Notes under the pieces: model-generated
What the model saw: only the letters and a program-made list of their open reading frames with translations
Database searches by the model: none
Told to the model about the DNA's origin: nothing
Translations under genes and position numbers: made by a program
Source: a virus
DNA: 44,753 bases
IMG/VR virus record: IMGVR_UViG_3300018412_000025
Location: 1 to 44,753 of that record
Strand: one strand, 5' to 3'
Shown here: positions 15,755 to 24,429 of the stretch, piece after piece
How the letters are laid out: each line of letters begins with the position of its first letter
How positions within the stretch are numbered: position 1 is the first letter of the stretch

Positions 15755-15770
15755 CTGCGCTACCGCGCAG
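15755..15770. other. Hairpin/cruciform downstream of the variable repeat
   Basis: CTGCGC/GCGCAG (6-bp perfect GC-rich stem, 4-base loop reading GGTA on the coding strand) lies 34 bp past the variable repeat. A hairpin with a 4-base loop at this position promotes target recognition in the BPP-1 DGR. No T-run follows on the coding strand, so it is not an intrinsic terminator. Confidence 0.7.
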
Positions 15771-15791
15771 AGAGCAAATATTCAAGTTACA

Positions 15792-17048
15792 TTACGCAAA
15801 GAAAGCGGGACGAAAACCAATGTAACTGCCCGCAATCGAACGACCATTCCCCAGATCGAGCACGCCCAAGCCGGCGCTCGAGCCATCGCCCCAGCGGCCC
15901 CCGCGACGCGGGAATCGGTTGCCATAGTTGCGCGCATAGATTGCACCGCCGACGGTTGTGGTTGATGCAGACTCAATGAGCAAGCGGCGGAGCAGTTCTG
16001 ACGGGGTGTAATTTGCGCCTTTGGTGATGGCTGCAAAATGGCTATTGGTCATGTACGGATAATCGTTGCTGTCATTATCAACAGGACCGTTTCTGTTTGT
16101 TACCGCATTATTTAAAATCGGTGAGCCAATGCTGCCGGCGCCGTCCTGACTGGCCGATGGCGAGTCAAAATAAGCCCCGTTTTTATGCCAGTTTACCTCT
16201 GCAATGCTCGGGTCATTATCCAGTGTCGTAATAATTTGACCGTCATCAAGCATCATTTGATCGATCCATTCGTAGACATTTCCGACTAAATCATGTATTC
16301 CCCATGCGCTGTGATCATGTGCCCAAGATGAAGGTCCCTTGCCTGTGTCTGTTCTGCCCGTGCCTGATGTTTCACCGGGCATGCCGTTATCACTGCGCCG
16401 AGCTGTTTCCAACTTGTTTTCATGGCTGCGGCCGTAGTTAGTGTTGCCGCGTGGAGTGGTGTCATTTGCTAATGACCACAGCGCAATTGCAGCCCACTCA
16501 TGTATAGACATCATGTGCCAGCCATCACCCTTTGTTGTGCAGAGTGCTTTAGCTGCATCGTAATTAACTGATGTGCGCGGTTGCACGCCGCCCACCACAC
16601 TGCAACCACCATTAGCTCCGGAAGACGCTAAATACTTAGCGATAAAAACTTCGCCGCGTGTCACACCGTTGCTAGCAAACATAGTTGGCGTGCCACTGCC
16701 GAGTTGCAGATCGACGCCTGTTTTTGCCAGTATAGCTGCATTCAAATCTTCGTAATTAAAGCGCGGAATGCGCACCATGATATTTGGATTGCCCTGGGCA
16801 TCGATTAATATTGTGTTGCGACCCCCGGATGCATCTTCGATAGCTTTTTTGTGGCCCTCGATAGCGTGTTCCGTCAGCTCGTCAACCTTCCCGTTGAAAT
16901 CAGCCTCGGCGCGACCTATTGCATCGTTTGCTTTTTTATCAAGCGCGCCCATCATTCCGCCGACTTCAGAAGTTTGCTGTTGACTAGCCGCGGTTTGCTC
17001 TTGTGTTGCTTGCTTAATAAGCTGTAGTTCTTCTAAAACGCTAGACAT
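15792..17048 (-). CDS. DGR target: tail-fibre protein with C-type-lectin/FGE-type fold
   Basis: The 418-residue protein is the presumed receptor-binding tip. I chose ATG 17048 because GGAGG precedes it; it overlaps the upstream fibre gene by 8 bp. Residues 1-80 are coiled coil, probably the attachment and trimerisation region. From about 115 onward it resembles the formylglycine-generating-enzyme/C-type-lectin fold, with WHMMSIHEWAAIALWS and GIHDLVGNVYEWIDQM. The last about 40 residues are the variable repeat and contain ten substituted residues relative to the template: R385, G387, D388, S391, V396, D398, G400, I405, G407, Y409. It ends GFRPAFFA, as usual for DGR lectin folds. Confidence 0.93.
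   Translation of the reverse strand: MSSVLEELQLIKQATQEQTAASQQQTSEVGGMMGALDKKANDAIGRAEADFNGKVDELTEHAIEGHKKAIEDASGGRNTILIDAQGNPNIMVRIPRFNYEDLNAAILAKTGVDLQLGSGTPTMFASNGVTRGEVFIAKYLASSGANGGCSVVGGVQPRTSVNYDAAKALCTTKGDGWHMMSIHEWAAIALWSLANDTTPRGNTNYGRSHENKLETARRSDNGMPGETSGTGRTDTGKGPSSWAHDHSAWGIHDLVGNVYEWIDQMMLDDGQIITTLDNDPSIAEVNWHKNGAYFDSPSASQDGAGSIGSPILNNAVTNRNGPVDNDSNDYPYMTNSHFAAITKGANYTPSELLRRLLIESASTTTVGGAIYARNYGNRFPRRGGRWGDGSSAGLGVLDLGNGRSIAGSYIGFRPAFFA
15804..15919 (-). repeat. DGR variable repeat (VR)
   Basis: The 116-bp 3' end of the target gene is homologous to the template repeat at 15248-15363. Its 3' part (coding sense, CATTGGTTTTCGTCCCGCT) is invariant between the copies and would hold the initiation-of-mutagenic-homing site. 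Differences cluster in the middle at template adenines. Confidence 0.96.
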
Positions 17049-17586
17049 TAACTGCCTCCAATTTGCGTAATCGTTCGCCCAGTTGCATTTGCGTATGAGC
17101 CTGTTTTGTTTGTACGACTTGGCTGCGGGTAAACGCAACCGCATCCATCATCATTTCAAGATCAATTATTAGGTTGAGGTTTTCGGTGCCAACAACCACT
17201 GTTACACTGTCTGCTGGCAAAGCCTCGACATTAATCGTCAGCCACTGCGCGACTTTAATTGCAGGGGTTCTATAACCTAAAGTCTTTCCTGCCAGAGAAT
17301 AAGCGCCGAGTAAGGTGCCGTCAGAGAGGAACACTCCAATCTCACGGATGGCATACTCTAAGTCACCATTAAATACGCCAGAAATGCGTAAGCTACTACC
17401 ATAATCTTGGTAGTCAGTAAGCTCTATACGTTCCATTTCACGAGAAAGTTTCGTTTGCGTTTTGCTGGGTGTGTAACTGCCATCCCCAAATGCTATATGA
17501 GTTATCTCGCCCTTTAATCCGTTTTCCTTTGCGGATAGCAGCTTGGCTAGTCCGGCTTCTGTAAATTGCAGCTTTAAACCTGCCAT
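17041..17586 (-). CDS. Tail-fibre N-terminal/collar protein (P2 gpH-like N-terminus)
   Basis: The 181-residue protein looks like the baseplate-attaching N-terminal domain of P2-type tail fibres, with the phrases ITHIAFGDGSYTP and EYAIREIGVFLSDGTLLGAYS. In P2 this is fused to a long fibre; here the frame ends and the diversified lectin protein follows as a separate gene. It presumably connects gpI/gpJ to that protein. Confidence 0.85.
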   Translation of the reverse strand: MAGLKLQFTEAGLAKLLSAKENGLKGEITHIAFGDGSYTPSKTQTKLSREMERIELTDYQDYGSSLRISGVFNGDLEYAIREIGVFLSDGTLLGAYSLAGKTLGYRTPAIKVAQWLTINVEALPADSVTVVVGTENLNLIIDLEMMMDAVAFTRSQVVQTKQAHTQMQLGERLRKLEAVNV

Positions 17587-18329
17587 TAAATTACCCCTTC
17601 AAAATAAAAATCAGCGAGACACAGTTGGTAGCTAACAGCGGCAAGCCGAAAGCTACTAAAAACCAGATCTGGTACCACAGGCAAAAAGTCAACTTCGTGG
17701 TCATTACAATCAATGCAATATATCGCGGCAGCAAGTCCGGCTCCTCCGCGTGCCTCATCAGGCACAATCGGAATAAACTCGGTGGAGTGATCCATTAAAC
17801 CGATTGACGGTCCAATACCACCTGATAAACCTAGGCCTTCTTCAAAGTGCAAGCCAAGTTCAACATCAAAGTGAATAACGCCACGCTTGGCTTTTTTTAT
17901 AACTCTGGTGACCTGCTCCAGTGTCTCTTTGGTTAACAACCCTTCATCGTTATCTGTCAGGTTTTCATTAATCAATGCCACCGCCGTCATAGTGCCGGGC
18001 TCTTGACTTCCGTCAGGTTCCCACCACTCACGCAGATGTGATTTTATATTTAAACCATCCAGTGCCTTTTGCACCGCATACGGAGTGCCTTTATAGCGAT
18101 GAACATCAAAAGAGTTTTGCACCATTTGCCGTTTAATATGTTCCGGCCAACGGTCGTCCCATTCATCAACTGAAAAAGCCCAGGCTAACCAAGGCAATAG
18201 TGATAACGGGCAAGAAAAAGGATCCCAAAGTTCGGCAATACGCACAGGTAAATCGGTAGAATGAATGACCACTTGTTCAAGATTGCGTTCTAATTCACTG
18301 GCGTTCGGAGGTAATAAACTACTCATCAA
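17586..18329 (-). CDS. I: P2 gpI-like baseplate/tail protein
   Basis: The 247-residue protein fits the phage tail protein I family: SLLPPNASELERNLEQV at the start, then WDPFSCPLSLLPWLAWAFSVDEWD and YKGTPYAVQKAL. It joins the baseplate to the fibre. It has an extra C-terminal region after about residue 175. It overlaps the gpJ stop by 11 bp. Confidence 0.93.
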   Translation of the reverse strand: MMSSLLPPNASELERNLEQVVIHSTDLPVRIAELWDPFSCPLSLLPWLAWAFSVDEWDDRWPEHIKRQMVQNSFDVHRYKGTPYAVQKALDGLNIKSHLREWWEPDGSQEPGTMTAVALINENLTDNDEGLLTKETLEQVTRVIKKAKRGVIHFDVELGLHFEEGLGLSGGIGPSIGLMDHSTEFIPIVPDEARGGAGLAAAIYCIDCNDHEVDFLPVVPDLVFSSFRLAAVSYQLCLADFYFEGVI

Positions 18330-19254
18330 CCCCTCCTACTGTAACGGTTACACCGCTGCAGTAAGCCGCCTGGGTATTATTCATAATCAAATCTGCAGCC
18401 GGGCTGATTAAATTAACGTTATGCACGCCAGCTTGATGTAATGCGGCATATAACCCTGAGCGAATAACGTCATAACCCAATTTGTGACGATCTAAGACAT
18501 ACGCCAGCACCGCCGCTTCGGCAGCCTGTTGAATTGTGCTACCTGCAGGACCGGGTAATATTGTTAATTCGGCAATGACGGCATATTCATGCACCTCTGC
18601 AGCAACGACCGACAGCCTATCCCCCAATGGGCGAACCTTAGATGATTGAACCGCTGCCGCAGTGCCATCATCCGTCAAACCAAAATAACGACGCACGGTA
18701 ACCAGCAAGTCATTATTAGGCGTACCATTACCGGCACGACTTAATAACGTCACCACCATATTGCACGGACTTGGACTTGTCGCATCGGCATCAAGCACAC
18801 TCGCATCTGCCGATAAGGCATGAAAAACATAAGCATCGTCACTGCCGGCTGTATTCAACGCATCAAAGGCCATTTGAGCACGGCGACGCAAGCTTTCATT
18901 GTCTTCCATTATTAGAGGTATCGGTGGGCGTGCTAACGCATCCTCAGCCTGAACAACCAGTCGCGCTATGTTATAGCGTGCAACATGACCATCTAGGTCG
19001 TTACCTTTCGCGGTAGCGAGCATGTTAGCTCTGGTCGCATCATTAATTTTGGCCTCAAGTACCATTTCACGATATGCAAATGTCTGCAGCGCCATCGCCA
19101 GCGGATCCGATTCAAGCACCAACACTTCGGCATAATCAGGATTAAGCCCGAGTAAAATGGCTTTTAATTCGTTATATTTTGTTTCAAAGTCCGGCACGGT
19201 AATAATGTCCGGTACCGGAACTTTCGACAGATCCAATAATTTAAATGCGGTCAT
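18319..19254 (-). CDS. J: P2 gpJ-like baseplate protein
   Basis: The 311-residue protein matches the baseplate J family (T4 gp6-like wedge). Features are the opening LLDLSKVPVPDIITVPDFET, YREMVLEAKINDATRANMLA, and ESLRRRAQMAFDALNTAGSDDAYVFHA (split here as ESLRRRAQMAF and AGSDDAYVFHA). It overlaps W upstream by 4 bp. Confidence 0.94.
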   Translation of the reverse strand: MTAFKLLDLSKVPVPDIITVPDFETKYNELKAILLGLNPDYAEVLVLESDPLAMALQTFAYREMVLEAKINDATRANMLATAKGNDLDGHVARYNIARLVVQAEDALARPPIPLIMEDNESLRRRAQMAFDALNTAGSDDAYVFHALSADASVLDADATSPSPCNMVVTLLSRAGNGTPNNDLLVTVRRYFGLTDDGTAAAVQSSKVRPLGDRLSVVAAEVHEYAVIAELTILPGPAGSTIQQAAEAAVLAYVLDRHKLGYDVIRSGLYAALHQAGVHNVNLISPAADLIMNNTQAAYCSGVTVTVGGVDE

Positions 19255-19592
19255 ATTGCCACCTGCAGACTGTCTAAAAGAATTGATTTACCGTTGATCA
19301 GGTATTCTCCGTTCAAATCTATTAATACCTTTCCACCATCTTGCCGATACACCTGAATTTTCTTAAGCCTGATTCGAGGCTCCCATTTAGCCAAAGCCTC
19401 TGCAGTAGCTGCATAAACATCCACGGCCCACGCATCATTAGTTGGTGCATCAATAAGTTCAAATAGCCGGGAACCGTAATCCCTACGATAAACCCGACTC
19501 CCCAAAGGTGTAGTCAAAATATTAAGCACTGACTGACGTAAATGAGCAACGTCTGACACGCTTTCGCCTGTTTGCATATTCATGCCTTGCAT
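19251..19592 (-). CDS. W: P2 gpW-like baseplate wedge protein (T4 gp25 family)
   Basis: The 113-residue protein contains the gp25-like core SVLNILTTPLGSRVYRRDYG followed by a LFELIDAP phrase. It initiates wedge assembly between the spike and gpJ. Order V-W-J-I is as in P2, with one small insertion upstream. Confidence 0.93.
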   Translation of the reverse strand: MQGMNMQTGESVSDVAHLRQSVLNILTTPLGSRVYRRDYGSRLFELIDAPTNDAWAVDVYAATAEALAKWEPRIRLKKIQVYRQDGGKVLIDLNGEYLINGKSILLDSLQVAI

Positions 19593-19599
19593 ATATCAC

Positions 19600-19797
19600 C
19601 TACGTCACTTTATACGTCCCGGCACTTGAGCCTCCCTGAACAGGAACCTCTGCCACACCCGTTATATGTTCCACTACTGCCTCGGCAATAGCTTTAACCA
19701 TAACATTTGCCTTAGCGTGCTCACCGGTAGTTTTAAAGCCTGCTGCTTGCAGCTTTGAAATAATTAACCCCTCAAGTGAGCTTGCATTCAATGCCAT
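19600..19797 (-). CDS. Small baseplate-operon protein (65 aa)
   Basis: This 65-residue protein between V and W opens MALNASSLEGLIISKLQAAG and has a helix with VKAIAEAVVEHI. Spacing is one base from V and 7 from W, so it belongs to the operon. No P2 counterpart occurs here; related small proteins occur in other contractile-tail prophages. Function unknown. Confidence 0.65.
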   Translation of the reverse strand: MALNASSLEGLIISKLQAAGFKTTGEHAKANVMVKAIAEAVVEHITGVAEVPVQGGSSAGTYKVT

Positions 19798-19798
19798 A

Positions 19799-20404
19799 TT
19801 ATTTTCCCGCTGTTACTGTAGTGGAGCCGTCCCCATGAGGATTGCCCGTATAATGACAAATATGACCTGTGGTCACGACTGGCGAACCACCATTGAGGTG
19901 GATATTGCTCGCCTCAACATTTACATCACCGTCTGCAATAACTTTGGCATTGGCTGATGTATTGACCTTGATATCTTTTACCGTCGTAATATTTAACGTT
20001 CCCGCAGAAAGCACATCAACAGTGGCATCTGCACCTTTAATATCTATTAAATAGCGATGACTTTTACGGTTATAGCTGATCACCGAACCGTCTTTTAACG
20101 TCTTACGCTCTTCGTCTAAATCATCAGAATTAGCTGGGTGCGCCTCTTGGTAAAGAGAGCAAATAATAAGGCCTTGAGCAAAATCACCGGAAGGACACAA
20201 AACAACAACCTGCTCATTAATATCAAGCGGATTCCAGTCGCGGTTTTCACCTGCTCGGCTGACTCCTTTATCGAGCCAGGTGCTATTCAGTTTGCCATCA
20301 GTCACTTTGACCTTGCCGCCCTCTCCATGCTCAGTGACAGTACAAATTCGCACTAGACCATGTAGCAGTCGTTCAATTTCAGCTATCTGTAATTGTTGCA
20401 TCAA
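19799..20404 (-). CDS. V: Baseplate spike protein (P2 gpV)
   Basis: The 201-residue protein is the membrane-piercing spike. An N-terminal OB-like domain (VRICTVTEHGEGGKVKVTDG, DWNPLDINEQVVVLCPSGDF) is followed by a beta-helix-like repeat region (INTTVKDIKVNT-type strands). The C-terminus contains HICHYTGNPHGDG, a His-rich tip that binds iron in P2 gpV. The start overlaps the previous gene. Confidence 0.93.
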   Translation of the reverse strand: MMQQLQIAEIERLLHGLVRICTVTEHGEGGKVKVTDGKLNSTWLDKGVSRAGENRDWNPLDINEQVVVLCPSGDFAQGLIICSLYQEAHPANSDDLDEERKTLKDGSVISYNRKSHRYLIDIKGADATVDVLSAGTLNITTVKDIKVNTSANAKVIADGDVNVEASNIHLNGGSPVVTTGHICHYTGNPHGDGSTTVTAGK

Positions 20405-20924
20405 ATACCTTATCGTGTTCCTGTGCAGCTGGGACTTCTCTGCCTGGCGCGTGGGCTAAATAAACTTTCTGTGGCGTGATACCGTCCGCAGTCCATACCG
20501 ATTCACCAAGGTAAACAGTCTGTTCCCAGCTAACTACCCACGAGTCATAGCCGCTATTCGTGTCTTTGCGAAAATTACCAGGATAAGCCCCAATCTGCTT
20601 TGGTTTTGTTAATACGCTGCCTTTTAGCCAGATGCCGTTATCTCTAACAAGCATGGCAACTGCGGCGGCAAATTCACGTATCTCTAATGCTAAATTTTCA
20701 ACTTCCCACCCCAACACGCAGTGAATTGAAAAGCGGCACTGAGCAGGTAAACGCCCGTCTCCAATATCATCACCGGGATCAAACTCTTCAAGCTCTAAAA
20801 ATAAAGCGGGAGCTAAAACAGATAGCTTTGGGTCAGGGTCATAGCTTTCTACCGTAACTTTTTGGAACGTATCACGTAGGCGAGCTAATATGGCTTCATG
20901 TACTTGAGTTAGTGTTGTGCTCAT
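20379..20924 (-). CDS. Tail completion/terminator-like protein
   Basis: The 181-residue acidic protein lies between a gpZ-like gene and V. Phrases such as DPDPKLSVLAPALFLELEEF and AVAMLVRDNGIWLKG recall small tail-end proteins of other myovirus prophages. A role at the head-tail end of the tail is suggested by position. It overlaps both neighbours by several bases. Confidence 0.6.
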   Translation of the reverse strand: MSTTLTQVHEAILARLRDTFQKVTVESYDPDPKLSVLAPALFLELEEFDPGDDIGDGRLPAQCRFSIHCVLGWEVENLALEIREFAAAVAMLVRDNGIWLKGSVLTKPKQIGAYPGNFRKDTNSGYDSWVVSWEQTVYLGESVWTADGITPQKVYLAHAPGREVPAAQEHDKVFDATITDS

Positions 20925-21454
20925 TTGCCCTCGTGATTCAGTATAAAATTAAGCTCTTGCTGCAACAGCTCGGTAAACCGGGCTTGTGCTCGTTGGTAAT
21001 AACGCTCAAATACCGGCGTGGCTTGTTCATCTATAGGGAGTCGAATAACTTCAATAGGTAACCGCTCTCTCGTTTTTCGTTTAAATACGTTTTCGTGGCC
21101 ACTTTTCATCGTAGCGACAAACGCGCCATCAAATTGATATTTACCAACCCGAGTACCACGTTTACTTTGCCGCGCTTTACCGATATGTCTGACCTGTACC
21201 GGATCTAAACCGAACCAGACCTGAGCAGCGCGTTCGTCACCTTTTAAATAAAAAGTGTGACGAAAGCGCACTGACAATACTCGTACAGGCAATTGCAATT
21301 CCCGGGCAAGTTCTCGCTTGCTATGCGTTTCCAACCATTTTGTTGTTTTCCGCAATGCACGGTTAATCGCTTTTTGAATCTGCGGAACAGAAGCAAGCAT
21401 CTGGGCCTCTAAATAGGCCAACTCTTTATTTAATTGAAGATCAAGACTGAGCAT
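20921..21454 (-). CDS. Minor tail protein Z-like (tail completion)
   Basis: The 177-residue basic protein resembles the prophage minor tail protein Z (lambda gpZ) family: IQKAINRALRKTTKWLETHS, then LPVRVLSVRFR and VWFGLDPVQVRHIGKARQ. The family completes the head-proximal end of the tail. ATGA overlap with the next gene. Confidence 0.8.
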   Translation of the reverse strand: MLSLDLQLNKELAYLEAQMLASVPQIQKAINRALRKTTKWLETHSKRELARELQLPVRVLSVRFRHTFYLKGDERAAQVWFGLDPVQVRHIGKARQSKRGTRVGKYQFDGAFVATMKSGHENVFKRKTRERLPIEVIRLPIDEQATPVFERYYQRAQARFTELLQQELNFILNHEGK

Positions 21455-21455
21455 A

Positions 21456-21809
21456 TCAACGCCAACTAGAATCTTTGTTTTGTGAAAGTTTCAATGGAAG
21501 AACAGTTTCAAATATTCCCTTATTAAAGGGTAAAACCAGATAATTCTCACCATCAATAATCAATCGGTCACCGTCTTTACCAGACACTGAGTGTGGCTGC
21601 ATGGTGAAAAATGCCTGAGCATGTTTAATATCTAATTGCCCTGCGTTTTTACCGTTTGATTTAGCATTAATTGTTTTGTTTGCCAGGCTAAAAATACCGA
21701 CAACTGGATCTGATCGGCCGGACTGGTGAAGCCAAGTGGCGCTTGTGCCAAACTCTTCATCCATAGCCGCTTTTAATTCTACTAGATTGCTTTTCATGTT
21801 TTCGTTCAT
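21456..21809 (-). CDS. Putative head-tail joining protein
   Basis: The 117-residue protein is the first gene after the capsid terminator. Small size, strand-rich composition and place between the capsid and tail completion genes fit a lambda gpFII-like joiner, but I do not see a diagnostic motif. The product reads MNENMKSNLVELKAAMDEEF at the start; a second Met at residue 5 is an alternative start. Confidence 0.55.
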   Translation of the reverse strand: MNENMKSNLVELKAAMDEEFGTSATWLHQSGRSDPVVGIFSLANKTINAKSNGKNAGQLDIKHAQAFFTMQPHSVSGKDGDRLIIDGENYLVLPFNKGIFETVLPLKLSQNKDSSWR

Positions 21810-21829
21810 AGGCTTGGCTTTTAATTTTA

Positions 21830-21873
21830 TTACTTATCGAAAAAAACTAAATTTAATTTTTTTTGATAAGTAA
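21830..21873. other. AT-rich 17-bp stem hairpin
   Basis: TTACTTATC plus GAAAAAAA pairs with TTTTTTTT plus GATAAGTAA around a 10-base loop. It lies between the capsid terminator and the next gene and may act as a cruciform, RNA stabiliser or promoter region. Confidence 0.55.
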
Positions 21874-21902
21874 AAAAGCCCCGGTTAATTTGGGGGCTTT
21901 TT
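21873..21902. terminator. Strong intrinsic terminator after the major capsid gene
   Basis: AAAAAGCCCC (21873-21882) pairs exactly with GGGGCTTTTT (21893-21902). Six T follow on the - strand. It caps the highly expressed capsid transcript. Confidence 0.88.
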
Positions 21903-21921
21903 GAGTTGTATAAACAATTGA

Positions 21922-22917
21922 TTAGTTAGAAGATAAAACTTCACATAATAAACTTGGATCACGGGCAATCGGCAGGTAAATAGCACGAGAGCGAATTGAT
22001 AGCCCCTCGTCATGCTCTTTAGGCTCTGTCGTGATATGACATTCGCGCTTGCTTGCTGAACTGGCAGTTAATACATCTGCAGGTGCACGCAGCATGCCAA
22101 ACAGGTCTTTTACGCCAGTTGGGTATGATGCCCCTTTTGTAGCAACAGCATCTGCCTCATCTGTTACAAAGGTAACGCCACAGATGTTAATTTTGCTAGG
22201 GTCATCAGCAAATGCAACGACGCGCTTTGCATGAATTTCTGCTGAGTAAAATGCTTTAACGCTATCATGGTTTAAGATGCGTTCAATCATCTCCTGACCG
22301 ATGCGACATGTCACACCTTTAACGGTCAAGTGGCCATGGTCTTTGGCATTTTTAATAGTATCTTTGCGCAGCTGCTTGATTAGTCCAGGTACATCCGTAC
22401 CCGTAGTGCCAAGCTTTAAATCAACAATGCGTTTTGATACGCCGAGCGCACTAAACAGATCAACCAGTACTGTACCTTTTGCATTTGTTACTTTACCTTT
22501 TAAAGCAGAATAAGCGGTAAATGCGGCTGTGTAACGGTGGTTCGATTTGTGCTTGGCCATGTGCGACTTAACCAGCGTCGCTAGCTCTGTCGCTTTGAAT
22601 TTTTTATCTTGCAACGAAGAGATACGGTTTAAATCATCGGGTACGATTGACGTATCAAACGGATAGCGAATCAGTGATACTGGCACTGCATTTTCTGCAT
22701 CATGCTGATCAATATTAGGATGTTGGCCAATCTCACCTGGCATTAATACTTGCAGCTGTTTACCGGCCTTAACAATCATCACGGTGCGGCTTTCTACGTT
22801 TTCCACTTCGAATAGATCTAGCACTTCGGCATCAATATGCGTTACTGAGTTAAAGCCCGTGGTCAATGAAGTAAGCGAAAACGCTTCGTGGTCAAAAATT
22901 TCTGCTAATTTTGCCAT
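21922..22917 (-). CDS. Major capsid protein (lambda gpE family)
   Basis: The 331-residue protein fits the lambda-E capsid family: the FDHEAFSLTSLTTGFNSVTH opening, the YPFDTSIVPDDL phrase, and the late IYLPIARDPSLLCEVLSSN ending. Length is close to lambda gpE (341). It lies directly after a gpD-like decoration gene, as in lambda. A strong terminator follows. Confidence 0.94.
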   Translation of the reverse strand: MAKLAEIFDHEAFSLTSLTTGFNSVTHIDAEVLDLFEVENVESRTVMIVKAGKQLQVLMPGEIGQHPNIDQHDAENAVPVSLIRYPFDTSIVPDDLNRISSLQDKKFKATELATLVKSHMAKHKSNHRYTAAFTAYSALKGKVTNAKGTVLVDLFSALGVSKRIVDLKLGTTGTDVPGLIKQLRKDTIKNAKDHGHLTVKGVTCRIGQEMIERILNHDSVKAFYSAEIHAKRVVAFADDPSKINICGVTFVTDEADAVATKGASYPTGVKDLFGMLRAPADVLTASSASKRECHITTEPKEHDEGLSIRSRAIYLPIARDPSLLCEVLSSN

Positions 22918-22924
22918 GGTTAAA

Positions 22925-23257
22925 TTAGTCCTGTTTAATAATTAAAAATGATTTTTCAAGATGATCAATCACCAGCGTTTTTTGTGGCTCAGTAATGCCG
23001 TCTGGCCATACAATATACAGGGGATTAAACACCGAATTGGCGTAATACACCTGACTGCCGCCGATGTGTACACCGTAGGCATCGGTGCCGTCATAATCGG
23101 CAACAGTTGGATCAATAGCGGAACCGTTTTTTTGAACCAGAGAAAACTCAGGTTTATCTACTGCTGCAGGGATTGATTTGTTACAAAGTTCACCGCGCTC
23201 ATGACTCCAAAGTAATTTCAGAGACAGAGGTACTGGCTTAGTAATAGATAAAATCAT
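22925..23257 (-). CDS. Head decoration protein (lambda gpD-like)
   Basis: The 110-residue protein sits between the protease/scaffold and the capsid genes, the lambda order C-D-E. Strand-rich, with an N-terminal region ILSITKPVPLSLKLLWSHER. In lambda the gpD trimer stabilises the expanded shell. It overlaps the upstream stop by one base. Confidence 0.78.
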   Translation of the reverse strand: MILSITKPVPLSLKLLWSHERGELCNKSIPAAVDKPEFSLVQKNGSAIDPTVADYDGTDAYGVHIGGSQVYYANSVFNPLYIVWPDGITEPQKTLVIDHLEKSFLIIKQD

Positions 23258-24429
23258 TACGCGTCCTTAATAAGTTGTTGCATATCAAATGAGTCATCAA
23301 CAAGCGAACCTAATCCGCCTGTTAATGCAATCTCTTCGTCTTTTTTTGCCGCTTCAATTATTAATGTTGCGGCAGCAGTTTCTAGCGAAACTCCTTTTTC
23401 AATCAATGGTCCGGCAAATTCAGGAACACCGGCAGAAGCTGCTAGCTGATTGATTTTTTTAGCGAGTTCAGCTGTTTCTACCTGTCCACTTTCGATCTTA
23501 CTTTCAAGATCGACGTTAGTGCCTTTTAACAATGCAATCTCAGCTTCATGAGCTGTTTGTAATTGCATCACCTTTTCACTGTGAGTTGCGCTTAGCTGGC
23601 TCACTGTTTCTTTATGTTCAAGGTTTAAATCTGATACAATTTTTTCATGAGTGGCATTTCTCATCATGGTTTTGATCTCTTCTTCTGTTTTAATTCCATC
23701 AATCAGACCGTGTTCAAGCAGGGCCTGAGCATCAAAAATATTGGCCTGTAAGTTGTGCACGTCATCAACGTTAACGTCACGATGTGACGCAACTAATTTA
23801 CAAAACGAATAACCGATGTTATTAACCATCTTGGTTAATCTTTCGTGCTCTGGTTGTTCCAATTTAGTCAACGGTGCACCATCTGCTTTGGCTTCACCTG
23901 ATGTGTAATAAGTCATTTTAAGTGTCGGGCTTGTTACTTCAGCTCGACCTAAAATGGCACCGATTGAGCCGCCTTGACTGTGCTCTGTCATGTAAAGTGA
24001 TGAACAGGCACTAGCTAAACCAAAGTGCGCTGAATAACAGCTGCCATTGATAAATCCAATGATCGGTTTACGTTCAGCCATTTTGCGAATAAACATCGCC
24101 AAATCAAAACAACCGGCCCCCTCACCTCCTGGCCCATCAAACTCAATAAAAACCTCTTTTATATCTGGATTTTCAACATGACTATGTAACTGTTGGCGCA
24201 AACTACGATAGCTAGTAACCTCATTACAGTTATTGTCTAAACCGTTAAATCGGTGAGACAACGCACCGAACGCAGCCATGTGACAAAATGTATCACTGCG
24301 GTCACTGCTGCCACCGGTGAACATTTTCGGGTTTTTATGAAACTCATTTATCAGATCCAGACTTGCTTGATGCGCTGTCGTTGTCATCAGCATTGGAACG
24401 TTCATCATCAGACTCAGCAAATGCTTCAT
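23257..24429 (-). CDS. S49-family capsid maturation protease with scaffold tail (lambda gpC/Nu3-like)
   Basis: The 390-residue protein has a ClpP/SppA-fold N-terminal part with EVFIEFDGPGGEGAGCFDL and the nucleophile region INGSCYSAHFGLASACSSLY. A possible cleavage/oligomer loop is HSQGGSIGAI. Residues about 250-330 are coiled coil (HKETVSQLSATHSEKVMQL), as expected for a fused scaffold like Nu3. It cleaves capsid and portal components during prohead maturation. Confidence 0.9.
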   Translation of the reverse strand: MKHLLSLMMNVPMLMTTTAHQASLDLINEFHKNPKMFTGGSSDRSDTFCHMAAFGALSHRFNGLDNNCNEVTSYRSLRQQLHSHVENPDIKEVFIEFDGPGGEGAGCFDLAMFIRKMAERKPIIGFINGSCYSAHFGLASACSSLYMTEHSQGGSIGAILGRAEVTSPTLKMTYYTSGEAKADGAPLTKLEQPEHERLTKMVNNIGYSFCKLVASHRDVNVDDVHNLQANIFDAQALLEHGLIDGIKTEEEIKTMMRNATHEKIVSDLNLEHKETVSQLSATHSEKVMQLQTAHEAEIALLKGTNVDLESKIESGQVETAELAKKINQLAASAGVPEFAGPLIEKGVSLETAAATLIIEAAKKDEEIALTGGLGSLVDDSFDMQQLIKDA

